Shown: in pieces, positions 1 to 10,041 of the stretch
How positions within the stretch are numbered: position 1 is the stretch's first letter
Layout of the letters: each line of letters opens with the position of its first letter
Assembly (NCBI RefSeq): GCF_026008515.1
Contig: NZ_BQYM01000009.1
Location: 148,212 to 212,211, forward strand
DNA: 64,000 nucleotides
DNA from: Hoyosella levis
Lineage (GTDB): Bacteria > Actinomycetota > Actinomycetes > Mycobacteriales > Mycobacteriaceae
Direction: 5' to 3'
Position numbers and translations under genes: made by a program
The notes under the pieces: generated by a model
Told to the model about the DNA's origin: nothing
The model's database searches: none
The model's input: only the letters and a program-made list of their open reading frames with translations

Positions 1-1
1 G

Positions 2-1222
2 TCGACGCCCGCGAGGACCGCGGCTGCCCTCGCGCGGACCAGCATGCACGACGCCCGCGCATGGCTCGAGCTCTGCGACGAATGGAACGTGATCGGTCCG
101 CACCTCCTGCGCATGATGTTCGCGACCTTCCCCCCGGTGCGGGGCGCGACCGGCCTGCTGCGCTCCCAGGGCCCGGCCGGGGCACTCCGCCTCGCGCGCT
201 TCCTCGCCCTGCCGGTCCGGCGCATGGAGACCGAGCTGTTCGAGAGCCAGGCAGCCAGGGCCCTGCTGCGCGGCAATTCCCTGCATGCTGACGTCCCGGC
301 GGATGCACCAGTAAGCGGAGTGGTCGGCTATGTGCTCGCCATGCTCGCCCAGCAGTACGGCTTTCCCACCCCGGAAGGTGGCTCGGGGGAGCTGACGGGC
401 GCGCTCGCCGGCAGGCTGTCCGAAGCAGGAGGACACATCGCGTGCGACTCGAAGGTCGAGCGCGTGATCGTCGAGGGCGGCCGCGCGACGGGCGTGGGGA
501 CCGCGGGCGGGGACGTTGTCCACGCCCGCCGGGCCGTGATCGCCGATACCAGCGCCCCGGCGCTCTACCAGCAGCTGCTCCCGCGCGAGGCAGTGCCCGA
601 GAAGGTCACGCGCGACATCGGGTCCTTCGCCTGGGACCCGCCCGTCGTCAAGGTCAACTACTCGGTCCGCGGGGCCATCTCCTGGACCGCGCCCAGCGCG
701 CGCCACGCCGGAACCGTGCATGTGGGCTCGCTCGAGGAGAACGCCTCGCCCCTGGTCATCGTGGGGCAGATGAGCGAGGCCGATCCGTCCCGGTCCCCCC
801 ACGGCATGACGAGCGCCTGGGCATACGCCAAGGCATCGCCGACGAGCACCAGCGAGGAGCAGGAGCAGCTCGCCGCGTGGATCACCAGCACCATCGACGC
901 GCGTGCCCCGGGCTTCGCCGAGCACGTCGTGGCAATGGAGACGCAGACCGGGGCGGACATGGAGCGCGCCAACGCGAACCTGCACCGAGGAGCGATCAAC
1001 GGGGGGACGTTCGAGCTCCACCAGCAATACGTGTTCCGCCCCATGCCTGGAATGGCGGACAACCACACGCCCATCGCGGGCCTCTATCTCGGCAGTGCCT
1101 CCGCGCACCCCGGGGGAGGAGTGCACGGCATGTGCGGGTGGAACGCCGCGCATGCCGCGCTGGGGGCCCGCTGGCCCCGCCAGCGCATCCGTGCCGCGAT
1201 CAACAAGAGACTCACCCGCTGA
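2..1222 (+). CDS. Phytoene dehydrogenase-like FAD oxidoreductase, 5' end cut off
   Basis: The reading frame is open from the window edge, so the N-terminal part with the dinucleotide-binding GxGxxG motif lies upstream; about 406 residues are visible. An internal ATG at 44 is unlikely to be the start. The visible part matches the substrate and C-terminal portion of the CrtI/phytoene desaturase-like amine-oxidoreductase family, including the C-terminal FAD-contact segment SASAHPGGGVHGMCGWNAA. Such enzymes oxidise carotenoids or other hydrophobic substrates, but the substrate here cannot be read from sequence. The next gene, a zinc alcohol dehydrogenase, begins 11 nt downstream on the same strand, so the two are probably co-transcribed. 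Family certain; exact reaction unknown. Confidence 0.85.
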   Translation, partial: STPARTAAALARTSMHDARAWLELCDEWNVIGPHLLRMMFATFPPVRGATGLLRSQGPAGALRLARFLALPVRRMETELFESQAARALLRGNSLHADVPADAPVSGVVGYVLAMLAQQYGFPTPEGGSGELTGALAGRLSEAGGHIACDSKVERVIVEGGRATGVGTAGGDVVHARRAVIADTSAPALYQQLLPREAVPEKVTRDIGSFAWDPPVVKVNYSVRGAISWTAPSARHAGTVHVGSLEENASPLVIVGQMSEADPSRSPHGMTSAWAYAKASPTSTSEEQEQLAAWITSTIDARAPGFAEHVVAMETQTGADMERANANLHRGAINGGTFELHQQYVFRPMPGMADNHTPIAGLYLGSASAHPGGGVHGMCGWNAAHAALGARWPRQRIRAAINKRLTR

Positions 1223-1233
1223 CAGGAGCGACC

Positions 1234-2412
1234 ATGAAGGCTGTGACGTGGCAGGGACGCCGCTCGATCTCGGTGGATTCCGTGCCCGATCCACGTATCG
1301 AGGAAGGCACGGATGCCATCATCGAGGTGACGACTACCGCCATCTGTGGCTCCGACCTGCATCTCTACGAGGTTCTTCTGCCCTTCATGCACGCCGGGGA
1401 CATTCTCGGCCACGAGCCCATGGGTCGCGTGGTGGAGGTCGGGCGCGACGTGCGCCAGCTCTCCGTCGGGGACCGGGTCGTCATCCCGTTCCAGATCTCG
1501 TGCGGAAGCTGCTTCATGTGCGACCGGGGGCTGCAGACGCAGTGCGAGACCACTCAGGTCCGCGAGCAGGGCAGCGGCGCCGCGCTGTTCGGGTATTCCG
1601 AGCTCTACGGCAGCATTCCCGGTGGCCAGGCCCAATACCTACGCGTGCCTCACGCCGATGCCACCTCCATCGTCGTCCCTGAAGGGCCAGGCGACCAACG
1701 CTTTCTCTACCTCTCCGATGTGTTGCCCACAGCCTGGCAAGCTGTCGAGTACACCGGGGCCAAGCCGGGCGATACGGTGGCGATCCTGGGGCTAGGCCCC
1801 ATCGGGGACATGGCCGCCCGCATTGCCCTGCATCGGGGGATGCGCGTGATCGGGATCGATCCCGTGGCCGAGCGGCGCGACCGCGCGAGCGACCGGGGCG
1901 CCGAGATAGTAGGGGCAAACGATGTGGACGAGCCCAGTGACGTGGTGCGGGACATGACCGGGGGGCGCGGACCGGACGCGGTCATCGATGCTGTCGGCAT
2001 GGAGGCACACGGCTCGCCGGCCGCCAAGCAGGTGCAGCATGCTGCGGGACTGCTGCCGGACCGGATCGGCAAGAAAGTGTTCAGCACGGCCGGGATAGAC
2101 CGGCTCGCCGCGTTGTTGACGGCGATCGACATGGTCCGCAGGGGTGGCACGCTGAGCATCTCGGGCGTCTACGGAGGCATGCTCGACCCACTACCGATGA
2201 TGACCTTGTTCGATAAGCAGGTCCAGATCCGCATGGGGCAGGCGAACGTGCTGCGCTGGGCGCCCGACATCCTGCCGCTCCTTGACGACACAGACATCCT
2301 GGGGGTGGACCAGTTCGCCACCCACGTCCTGCCGCTCGAGGATGCGCCCCGCGCCTATGAGACGTTCCAGGCCAAGACCGATGGTGCCGTCAAGATCCTT
2401 CTCACGCCATGA
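1234..2412 (+). CDS. Zinc-dependent alcohol dehydrogenase (MDR superfamily, formaldehyde dehydrogenase-like)
   Basis: A 392-residue medium-chain dehydrogenase. Catalytic zinc ligands are visible as Cys38 in AICGSDLH and His60-Glu61 in GHEPMG. The structural zinc site is the four-cysteine lobe Cys90, 93, 96 and 104. The Rossmann nucleotide-binding motif GLGPIG lies near residue 180. The insert and length resemble the glutathione-independent formaldehyde dehydrogenase/threonine dehydrogenase-like branch often annotated only as zinc-dependent alcohol dehydrogenase. The ATG is preceded by AGGAG at a good distance and follows the oxidoreductase stop by 11 nt, so they probably form an operon. Its last 11 bases overlap the convergent gene on the other strand. 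Substrate is not predictable. Confidence 0.93.
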   Translation: MKAVTWQGRRSISVDSVPDPRIEEGTDAIIEVTTTAICGSDLHLYEVLLPFMHAGDILGHEPMGRVVEVGRDVRQLSVGDRVVIPFQISCGSCFMCDRGLQTQCETTQVREQGSGAALFGYSELYGSIPGGQAQYLRVPHADATSIVVPEGPGDQRFLYLSDVLPTAWQAVEYTGAKPGDTVAILGLGPIGDMAARIALHRGMRVIGIDPVAERRDRASDRGAEIVGANDVDEPSDVVRDMTGGRGPDAVIDAVGMEAHGSPAAKQVQHAAGLLPDRIGKKVFSTAGIDRLAALLTAIDMVRRGGTLSISGVYGGMLDPLPMMTLFDKQVQIRMGQANVLRWAPDILPLLDDTDILGVDQFATHVLPLEDAPRAYETFQAKTDGAVKILLTP

Positions 2413-3085
2413 ACGATGTGCCCCGCGCGTCCCTGCTGCCCCGGTATGCGCCCGCCCGGATCGACGCGAGCCATCCGGGCGCCAGCGCGCAACCGGGCCC
2501 GGTATTGAGCACCGGATCGAAGGACCACTCCGCGCTCACGGGCTCGGTGAGCAGCAGGGAGCCGATCCCGCGGCTCTTGCTTCGCGCTCCGCTCGCGTGC
2601 AGCACGATCTCGAGGGGGCGTTCCGCCACCGCCTCGGCCAGCGCGCCACGTCGGCAGGGGATCCTGCGGTCATCGACCGTACGGGCATGGAACCACACGA
2701 GATCGCCGTCGTCGCATCGATACGGCATGACCGTGCTGAAGCGGGGCGCTGTCCATGCGGCCGAGGGCACGAGGACGAAGCGCCCGAAGAGGCCCGCGCT
2801 GGCGCTGCTGATGAGCAGCAGGTCCCACGGGCGGGGGCCCAGGAACCGCACCGAGATGCCCAGCATGTCAGGCAGCCCGCCGCCAACCCCCAGGCCCTTG
2901 GACAGACGCACCTGGCACGTGCTGGCGCCGGTCTCGGCGAGGGGCCCGCTGGCGCTCGGCCGGACCTCGCCCATGAAGCATTCACCGCGCGGATGAAACA
3001 GGCGCTCGCCCCTCGCGCGCGCAGCGGTCCGCGCGATGCCGCCGGACCATTGATCAAGCTGCGCGCGCAGAATTCGTGTGTTCAT
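2402..3085 (-). CDS. Catalase-fold family protein, function unknown
   Basis: A 227-residue soluble protein. It resembles a small actinobacterial family, usually labelled 'phosphodiesterase' or catalase-related, with the signature layout HPRGECFMGEVR near residue 31, TCQVRLSKG (residues 56-64) and LPDMLGISVRF (residues 71-81). This looks like the core of the catalase beta-barrel but is far shorter than true catalases, and I see no convincing proximal-heme tyrosine motif. The start is supported by AAGGAAG about 12 nt upstream of the ATG. It converges with and slightly overlaps the alcohol dehydrogenase. The database name 'phosphodiesterase' is not supported by any visible metal-binding motif. 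Family assignment is from recalled sequence resemblance only. Confidence 0.7.
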   Translation of the reverse strand: MNTRILRAQLDQWSGGIARTAARARGERLFHPRGECFMGEVRPSASGPLAETGASTCQVRLSKGLGVGGGLPDMLGISVRFLGPRPWDLLLISSASAGLFGRFVLVPSAAWTAPRFSTVMPYRCDDGDLVWFHARTVDDRRIPCRRGALAEAVAERPLEIVLHASGARSKSRGIGSLLLTEPVSAEWSFDPVLNTGPGCALAPGWLASIRAGAYRGSRDARGTSFMA

Positions 3086-3160
3086 CCTGGGCCGGCTTCC
3101 TTGTAGTAATTGGCCTCGTAGCGATTGGGTGTGCTGGCTCCGCTGGGAAACCCCTCGGGG

Positions 3161-3196
3161 CCATGCCGGCAGCGGGGTCGAGTACTGCCGGCATGG
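3161..3196 (-). terminator. 12-bp perfect hairpin after the SRPBCC gene
   Basis: CCATGCCGGCAG (3161-3172) is followed after 12 nt by its exact reverse complement (3185-3196). On the minus strand this starts 10 nt after the stop of the SRPBCC gene, where an intrinsic terminator would lie. There is no U tract, as is common for actinobacterial hairpin terminators. Confidence 0.55.
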
Positions 3197-3205
3197 GGTC
3201 TGGGG

Positions 3206-3667
3206 CTATGGGGCAGGGGGCTCGACGTTGCCGCGCCAGCTTCCGTCGGCGGACCCTTGCTCCTCGATGAAGGTCTTGAAGCGCTTCATATCCGCCTTGA
3301 TCTGCACATCAATGATGTTCAGGGCATCGCCGATATCCTCGGCGATCCCTTCGGGCTCGACGTCGATCTGGGCCGTCACCCGGGACTTCCCCTCATCGAG
3401 GCGATGGAAGGTCACCACTCCGGCATGGGTCGGTCCCTCGGTCGAGTGCCACGCGACGCGCTCGTCGGGGTGCTGCTCATCGACCACGGCATCGAACTCG
3501 CGGGAGACCGGGCCAAAACGGACATGAAACCGCAGATGGGTATCGTCGAGCTGCTCGACCCGCTCGACATGCTGCATGAATTGTGGATATTCCTCGAACT
3601 GGGTCCATTGGTTGTAGGCCACATTGACCGGTACATCGACGTCGATTGATTTCTCCACAGTTCCCAT
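3206..3667 (-). CDS. SRPBCC/START-like (polyketide cyclase/coenzyme Q-binding type) protein
   Basis: A 153-residue single-domain helix-grip protein. It opens with MGTVEKSIDVDVPVNVAYNQ and has the typical pattern of an N-terminal strand, a 'QWTQFEEYPQFM' helix region, and a central strand set RFHVRFGPVSREFDAVV. It matches the cyclase/dehydrase-like SRPBCC family that binds hydrophobic ligands. I placed the start at the ATG at 3667 because AAGGA lies a proper distance upstream; an upstream in-frame ATG at 3703 has no such site. A strong hairpin follows the stop. It belongs to the stress-type cluster of small genes; ligand unknown. Confidence 0.85.
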   Translation of the reverse strand: MGTVEKSIDVDVPVNVAYNQWTQFEEYPQFMQHVERVEQLDDTHLRFHVRFGPVSREFDAVVDEQHPDERVAWHSTEGPTHAGVVTFHRLDEGKSRVTAQIDVEPEGIAEDIGDALNIIDVQIKADMKRFKTFIEEQGSADGSWRGNVEPPAP

Positions 3668-3958
3668 TGATGCATTCCTTCCATGGTGCTTCGTATTGAT
3701 CACCGCTCAAGCTTTCTCCATGAGGCCTACCCGGGATGCCACCGCCTAAACGGCCTTTGGCGATGCAGGCCTTTCGTGGCTGGCCGAGGCGAGTGGTCGC
3801 GTTGCACGGGTACTGGTTTCACGGGCCCGGGGATGGGTAGCCCGATTGCATGCGTCCAAGTGGCCAGCAGCGCGCATTGCCCCACGAGGCGAGCGGGAAG
3901 CAAGCACCCAGCCGTCCATCCGTGCCTAGGAGCAGGCCGACCGTGACAAGGAACTGCC
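3668..3958. other. Intergenic spacer between divergent SRPBCC and SDR genes
   Basis: About 290 bases holding the divergent promoters. I see no gene, no clear operator and no convincing -10/-35 pair. An AAGGA site at its right end serves the GTG start of the SDR gene. Confidence 0.5.
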
Positions 3959-4798
3959 GTGGATGAATCCATGATCGACTATCCGGGCCGAACGCAGGAC
4001 ATGCCCTCGAGGCCGCGGGACGAGATGCGCGACTACGTGGGGCGCGGCCTGCTTGCCGGGCACACTGCACTGGTCACCGGCGGAGACTCGGGAATCGGTC
4101 GAGCGGTTTCCATCGCGCTCGCCAAGGAGGGCGCCGATGTTGCCATTGGCTATCTCTCCGAGCATGAGGATGCCCGCCATACCGTCGAGCTGATCGAGGC
4201 CGAGGGCCGCAAGGCGTTCCACCGGGCCGTCGATCTCACGAATGCCGATGCGTGCCGCCAGCTCGTCGAGGAGTCCGCGCGCGAGCTCGGAAGCATCTCG
4301 ATCCTGGTGAACAACGCGGCCTACCAGCAGCCGGTGGACCGGTTCGAGGACATCAGCGACGAGCAATGGCGCCATACCTTCGCCGTGAACCTCGATGCCA
4401 TCTTCTACATCACCAAGGCCGCGCTGCCCCACATGCCCGATGGTGGCGCCATCATCAACACGTCCTCGATCAATGGATTGCGCGGCAACAAGCACCTCAT
4501 CGACTACGCGGCGACCAAGGGCGGGATCCTTGCCCTCACCTATTCCCTCGCGCAGTCATTGATGGACCGGCGAATCAGGGTCAACTGCGTGGCCCCGGGC
4601 CCCGTGTGGACCCCGCTGATACCCGCCACGTTCCCGGAGGAGGCCGTCGAGGGATTCGGCGAGCAAGCGCCCTACGACCGCGCCGCCCAGCCCGATGAGA
4701 TCGCGCCCTCCTTCGTCTTCTTCGCCGCGAACCAACTGTCCTCGTACTACTCGGGAGAGGTCCTCGCGCCCATCGGTGGCGAGACGCTGCCCGGATAG
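3959..4798 (+). CDS. Short-chain dehydrogenase, general-stress (YhdF/YghA-like) type
   Basis: A 279-residue SDR oxidoreductase. The cofactor motif TGGDSGIG is at residues 40-47, NNAA near 118-121, the catalytic Ser at 169/170, and YxxxK as Tyr183/Lys187. An N-terminal extension of about 30 residues precedes the Rossmann fold, as in the glucose/ribitol-dehydrogenase-like general stress proteins. The start is GTG at 3959, supported by AAGGA 6 nt upstream; an ATG at 3971 is an alternative. It is followed by a ChaB-like gene and a DUF4383 membrane gene on the same strand. This grouping is typical of actinobacterial stress-response islands. Substrate unknown. Confidence 0.93.
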   Translation: MDESMIDYPGRTQDMPSRPRDEMRDYVGRGLLAGHTALVTGGDSGIGRAVSIALAKEGADVAIGYLSEHEDARHTVELIEAEGRKAFHRAVDLTNADACRQLVEESARELGSISILVNNAAYQQPVDRFEDISDEQWRHTFAVNLDAIFYITKAALPHMPDGGAIINTSSINGLRGNKHLIDYAATKGGILALTYSLAQSLMDRRIRVNCVAPGPVWTPLIPATFPEEAVEGFGEQAPYDRAAQPDEIAPSFVFFAANQLSSYYSGEVLAPIGGETLPG

Positions 4799-4822
4799 CG
4801 ATCCATTAGGAGGTGGAGCCCC

Positions 4823-5263
4823 ATGCCGAAGACCACAAGCTCGGGGAGCGCCCGCAAGAGCGAGCTCCCGAGCACCCTCAAGCGCTCGAGCGCGAAGGCA
4901 CAGCGGACCTTCGCCAAGGCGTACGACTCAGCGATGGACGAGTACGGCAGCGAGGAGCGCGCGCATCGCGTGGCGTATGACGCGCTGAAGCACACATTCC
5001 AGAAGGTGGGCGACCGGTGGGAAGCAAAGGAGCACCGCGGGCCTTCCGACGCGCGCTCCCGCGACAGCAGCGACCCCGACGCACCCACGCGCGGGGGAGT
5101 CGATGCGTACGCCACCAAGGACGAGTTGCTCCGCATCGCGCGCCGGCTTGATATCCACGGGCGGTCGACGATGCGCAAGGCGGAGCTTGTCACGGCCATC
5201 GAGAAGGCAAACGACCGCGAGACACGGGCCGCCCGGGAGGGCAAGAGCGCCCGTCCAGACTAG
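4823..5263 (+). CDS. ChaB-domain protein with C-terminal Rho-N/SAP-like segment
   Basis: A 146-residue charged soluble protein. Residues about 13-65 resemble the ChaB domain: ELPSTLKRSSAKAQRTFAKA, then a Tyr/Asp-rich helix with the AYDALKHTFQKVGDRWE end. Residues about 95-130 (AYATKDELLRIARRLDIHGR) resemble the Rho N-terminal/SAP-like helix-extended-helix fold, which often binds nucleic acid. ChaB was named for a cation-transport regulator in Escherichia coli; in actinobacteria its role is unproved. An AGGAGG ribosome binding site precedes the ATG. Its neighbours are an SDR and DUF4383, so co-transcription in a stress set is likely. Confidence 0.85.
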   Translation: MPKTTSSGSARKSELPSTLKRSSAKAQRTFAKAYDSAMDEYGSEERAHRVAYDALKHTFQKVGDRWEAKEHRGPSDARSRDSSDPDAPTRGGVDAYATKDELLRIARRLDIHGRSTMRKAELVTAIEKANDRETRAAREGKSARPD

Positions 5264-5275
5264 GCAAGGAGCATC

Positions 5276-5722
5276 ATGAAGCATGAATCAAGGCGTGGGA
5301 AGGATGTTCCAGCCTCCCGCGTGCGCCAGTTCTTCGCGCTAGCGGTGGGCATCGCGTTCGTCGCTGCGGGAATCCTCGGATTCATCCCGTGGGCCACCAC
5401 GGGCACCTCCGAGCTAGCAGCAATGGGCCCGCACAGCGAGACCTACCTGCTTGGCATCTTCGCGGTGTCCATCCTGCACAATGTCCTGCACCTGGCGTTC
5501 GGCATCCTCGGCATCGTGCTGGCGATGCGTGCGATCGGCTCCCGCATCTACCTCGTTGGTGGCGGCATCGCCTATCTCGCCCTCACCGTGTACGGGCTGG
5601 TCATCGAGCTCGACAGCGACGCCAATTTCATCCCGCTCAACCAAGCGGACAATTGGCTGCACCTCGGGCTCGGCATCGGCTTGGTGGTGCTCGGCCTCGT
5701 GCCGCTGCGCGGTCCGCGGTAG
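5276..5722 (+). CDS. DUF4383 membrane protein
   Basis: A 148-residue integral membrane protein with four predicted segments (about 17-38, 55-82, 88-110, 124-143). The pattern LFGIFAVSILHNVLHLAFGILG-like (here residues about 60-80, with the HNxLHL motif) is characteristic of the DUF4383 family, which is common in actinobacteria. Function is unknown. It starts 12 nt after the ChaB gene with AAGGAG just upstream of its ATG, so it is almost certainly in the same operon. Confidence 0.85.
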   Translation: MKHESRRGKDVPASRVRQFFALAVGIAFVAAGILGFIPWATTGTSELAAMGPHSETYLLGIFAVSILHNVLHLAFGILGIVLAMRAIGSRIYLVGGGIAYLALTVYGLVIELDSDANFIPLNQADNWLHLGLGIGLVVLGLVPLRGPR

Positions 5723-5750
5723 CTCGCCGGGGGCTCGGACCAAAGCCCAC

Positions 5751-5772
5751 TTGTATCGATCATTTGACACAA
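5751..5772 (+). promoter_or_regulatory. Upstream operator-like palindrome of the GntR operon
   Basis: Arms TTGTATC and GACACAA around an 8-bp centre form a near-perfect inverted repeat. Its centre is 41 bp (about four helical turns) from a second similar palindrome. A TTGACA -35-like hexamer is embedded at 5764-5769. It is the probable binding site of the GntR regulator encoded two genes downstream. Confidence 0.65.
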
Positions 5773-5791
5773 TCCCACACTATTGCCACCC

Positions 5792-5813
5792 TTGTGTCGA
5801 TCAATTGATACAA
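5792..5813 (+). promoter_or_regulatory. Downstream operator-like palindrome of the GntR operon
   Basis: Arms TTGTGTC and GATACAA around an 8-bp centre; it is the near mirror image of the first site. It ends 11 nt before the GTG start of the membrane gene and abuts its AAGGGGG ribosome binding site, so occupancy would block transcription. Confidence 0.65.
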
Positions 5814-5824
5814 GGGGGTTTTCC

Positions 5825-6694
5825 GTGCTCGTCGTTCCGCTTGTGTTGTGGATATTCCTGCTCAGCCTCATCCTTGTCACCGCCGCCACGCGCGCCACCA
5901 CGTCCCGCAACGATCCACGCGCGTTCCTGCGCCCACAGCTCTTCCTCTGGTCGGGAATCACGGTCGGCATCATCGCCGCCTCCTACGCGAGCGCCAGCAA
6001 CCCGCTCGGCCGCGGCCTCGCGCTCGCCGCCCCGGTCTTCACCCTCGCCGTGCTGGGCGGGGTAATCGCCTCGGAGCTCAGTGCACGGCCCCCACGCGGA
6101 CCAGTCCGCACCGCGACCCTCGCCGCCCGCGCCTCCCGCCGCTACCTTCCCCGGGCGCTGGCCGGAGCCGTCCTTGCCAGCCTTATCGCCCTCGGCGGCC
6201 TCATGCTGCTCGGAACCCTCGCCGCATCCAGCGACGATCTCGATCGTGACGGGCGCGCACTGGCCTACCAATGCGGCGAGCTGATCACTGGCAGGGTCTC
6301 CCCATGGCCCGGAACCTTCTACACCGCGCCCCTCGCTGCGGTCCTGGGTGCTGTCATCGTCCAGGTAGCGATCGGGCTCTGGGCGCTCGCGCACCGCCCG
6401 CCAAGCAGCGGTGACCATGCCGCCGACAATGCGGAGCGCCATCGCTCCGCATCCCGCATCGTCGCCGCCGCCGGGCTCGCGATCACCGTGCCCCTCGCGG
6501 GCTACAGCCTTGTCATGGCCACCGCGGCCCACAATGTTCCCACCGTGGAACAAGGCGCCGACTGCCTGCCCGCCTGGCCCTCCACGGTGCTGCCCGTGCT
6601 CGTCGCCACGCAGGCCGGTGCCGCGATCATCGCCGTCTGGTGCCTCATCGTGCTGCTTTCCCCCCTCTCGCCCAGCAAGCAGGAAACGCGATGA
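5825..6694 (+). CDS. Seven-TM membrane protein of the GntR operon
   Basis: About 289 residues with seven hydrophobic segments, the first starting almost at the N-terminus (LVVPLVLWIFLLSLILV). I recognise no family with certainty. DUF1648-like and ABC-2-like membrane proteins are commonly paired with YtrA-type GntR regulators, but neither signature is evident here. I chose the GTG at 5825 because AAGGGGG sits just upstream; an in-frame ATG at 5783 lies between the two operator palindromes and would add non-membrane residues. The stop overlaps the start of the GntR gene (ATGA), implying translational coupling and a shared function. Confidence 0.75.
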   Translation: MLVVPLVLWIFLLSLILVTAATRATTSRNDPRAFLRPQLFLWSGITVGIIAASYASASNPLGRGLALAAPVFTLAVLGGVIASELSARPPRGPVRTATLAARASRRYLPRALAGAVLASLIALGGLMLLGTLAASSDDLDRDGRALAYQCGELITGRVSPWPGTFYTAPLAAVLGAVIVQVAIGLWALAHRPPSSGDHAADNAERHRSASRIVAAAGLAITVPLAGYSLVMATAAHNVPTVEQGADCLPAWPSTVLPVLVATQAGAAIIAVWCLIVLLSPLSPSKQETR

Positions 6695-7113
6695 ACGAAG
6701 CAATCCTTGCTATCGACACCACCGATCCCACCCCGCCCTTCGAGCAACTGCGGCGCCAGATCCTCCGTCACATCCGCTGCGGCAGGCTCGTCGAAGGGGA
6801 TCGGCTCCCACCCGTGCGGCAGCTCGCCCGCGACCTCGGCCTAGCCCCCGGTACCGTCGCCCGCGCCTACAAGCAGCTCGAGAGCGAGGGCCTCGTCACA
6901 ACCCGGCGCGGCGCGGGAACACGCATCGCGACCCGCGATGTTGCACTTCTCGTCCAGCGCACCGACGGGCCGCTCGACCAGGCCGCCCGCGACTACGCGG
7001 CCCTCGCCTCCGAGCAGGGCCACGGGCTCGCTGATGCCATCGAGGCCCTCGAGCAGGCATGGCAGGAACCCACAGGACGGAGCGCGCGCCACCGCGACGA
7101 AAGGCAGCAATGA
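6691..7113 (+). CDS. GntR-family transcriptional regulator (YtrA-type)
   Basis: A 140-residue regulator. The winged helix-turn-helix occupies residues about 15-85, with PPFEQLRRQILRHI and LPPVRQLARDLGLAPGTVARAYKQL in the expected order. The short C-terminal helical tail, instead of a large effector domain, marks the YtrA subfamily. It overlaps both neighbours by ATGA junctions, so the three genes are one coupled unit. The tandem palindromes at 5751-5813 at the head of the operon are its likely operators, so negative autoregulation is the simplest model. The effector is unknown; the neighbouring exporter suggests a toxic or lipophilic compound. Confidence 0.9.
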   Translation: MNEAILAIDTTDPTPPFEQLRRQILRHIRCGRLVEGDRLPPVRQLARDLGLAPGTVARAYKQLESEGLVTTRRGAGTRIATRDVALLVQRTDGPLDQAARDYAALASEQGHGLADAIEALEQAWQEPTGRSARHRDERQQ

Positions 7114-8375
7114 GCCGAGGACTGCTCGCCGACGTGACGCCCCTGCGCAACCAGCATTACCGACGGTTGTGGACAGCTGGAGTCATCACCGTCATCGGCG
7201 CTCAGCTCAGCATCGTCGCCGTTCCGGTGCAGATCTACCAGATCACCCAGAACTCCGCCTATGTCGGCCTCGCCGGCATCTTCGCGCTCGTGCCGCTCGT
7301 CATCTTCGGGCTGTGGGGCGGCGCGCTCGCCGACGTCATGGACCGGCGGCTGCTCATGATCCTTGCCACCAGCGGCCTCGTCCTCACCGCCGTCGCGTTC
7401 TGGGCGCAGGCCGCCGCCGGCCTCGACAACGTCTGGCTCATCCTGAGCCTGCTTGCCCTCCAGCAGGCATTCTTCGCCATCAACCAGCCGACGAGGGCCG
7501 CGATCATCCCGCGCCTGCTGCCCGGGAACCAGCTTCCGGCCGCCAACGCGCTCAACATGATGGTCTTCAACTTCGGCGCCATCGCCGGGCCGCTGATGGC
7601 TGGCGCCATGATCCCGGTGCTCGGGCTGCCCACTCTCTACCTAATTGACGCCCTCGCTCTGCTCGCCACCCTGTGGGCCGCCTTCATGCTGCCCCGGCTG
7701 CCACCCACCGGGACCTCGCGCCGGGCCGGGCCCGCACAGGTCTTCGAGGGCTTCGCGTTCCTCGCCACCCAGCGCATCCTGCTCGCCTCTTTCGTCGTCG
7801 ACATCATCGCCATGGTCGCGGGCATGCCGCGCGCGCTGTTCCCGCAGATCGCCCACGAGACGTTCGGCGACCCCGTCAGCGGTGGCCTCGTGCTGGGCAT
7901 GCTGTTCGCCGCGATCTCCGCCGGGGCCGTGCTCGGCGGCGTGTTCTCCGGCTGGCTCTCCCGCATCGAGCGGCAGGGCCGCGCCGTGCTGTTGTGCATC
8001 CTGGTGTGGGGCATCGCCATGACCGGGTTCGGGCTCATGATCGCCTTCGCCCCGCTCGGTGGCACCCGCTTGTTCCTGTGGCTCGCGCTCGCCTTCCTCG
8101 CCCTCGGTGGCGCTGCCGACATGTTCTCCGCCGCGCTGCGCTCGACGATGCTCCAGGAGATCGCCTCCGACGAGATGCGCGGCCGCCTCCAGGGCGTGTT
8201 CATCGTCGTTGTCGCTGGCGGGCCGCGCATCGGCGACGCCCTGCACGGTGCTGCCGCCGCGATGGTCGGCACCGCGGCCGCTGCCGCCGGAGGAGGGATG
8301 CTCGTGATCATCGGCATCATCGCCGCCACGCTCGCGTTCCCGGCATTCGTGCGCTACCGGGTGCGCCGCGACTGA
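7110..8375 (+). CDS. MFS exporter, EntS/MFS_3-like
   Basis: A 421-residue major facilitator protein with about 12 predicted membrane segments. The loop [14 protein letters not shown] after segment 2 is the classic MFS motif A, as found in enterobactin-exporter (EntS)-like transporters of the MFS_3 group. The start ATG overlaps the GntR stop (ATGA). An upstream in-frame alternative would add 17 residues inside the GntR coding region and is unlikely. As the last gene of the GntR operon it probably exports the compound sensed by the regulator. Substrate unknown. Confidence 0.9.
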   Translation: MSRGLLADVTPLRNQHYRRLWTAGVITVIGAQLSIVAVPVQIYQITQNSAYVGLAGIFALVPLVIFGLWGGALADVMDRRLLMILATSGLVLTAVAFWAQAAAGLDNVWLILSLLALQQAFFAINQPTRAAIIPRLLPGNQLPAANALNMMVFNFGAIAGPLMAGAMIPVLGLPTLYLIDALALLATLWAAFMLPRLPPTGTSRRAGPAQVFEGFAFLATQRILLASFVVDIIAMVAGMPRALFPQIAHETFGDPVSGGLVLGMLFAAISAGAVLGGVFSGWLSRIERQGRAVLLCILVWGIAMTGFGLMIAFAPLGGTRLFLWLALAFLALGGAADMFSAALRSTMLQEIASDEMRGRLQGVFIVVVAGGPRIGDALHGAAAAMVGTAAAAAGGGMLVIIGIIAATLAFPAFVRYRVRRD

Positions 8376-8418
8376 GCCTCCCCTGCCACGGCGGTACGGA
8401 GCACCCACCGGGTCCGCT

Positions 8419-8424
8419 TACACT
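8419..8424 (+). promoter_or_regulatory. -10 box (TACACT) of leaderless guaA
   Basis: TACACT fits TANNNT and ends 6 nt before the GTG start. Transcription would begin at the start codon, giving a leaderless mRNA. No Shine-Dalgarno sequence is present. Confidence 0.65.
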
Positions 8425-8430
8425 GTTCGG

Positions 8431-10002
<1,572 letters not shown>

Positions 10003-10029
10003 CGGGCACCCCGCGGTCGGCGCCGGCGC

Positions 10030-10035
10030 TACGGT
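10030..10035 (+). promoter_or_regulatory. -10 box (TACGGT) of the leaderless PAP2 gene
   Basis: TACGGT ends 6 nt before the ATG of the phosphatase gene, and there is no ribosome binding site, so a leaderless transcript is likely. It lies only 28 nt after the guaA stop. Confidence 0.6.
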
Positions 10036-10041
10036 AGCCCC

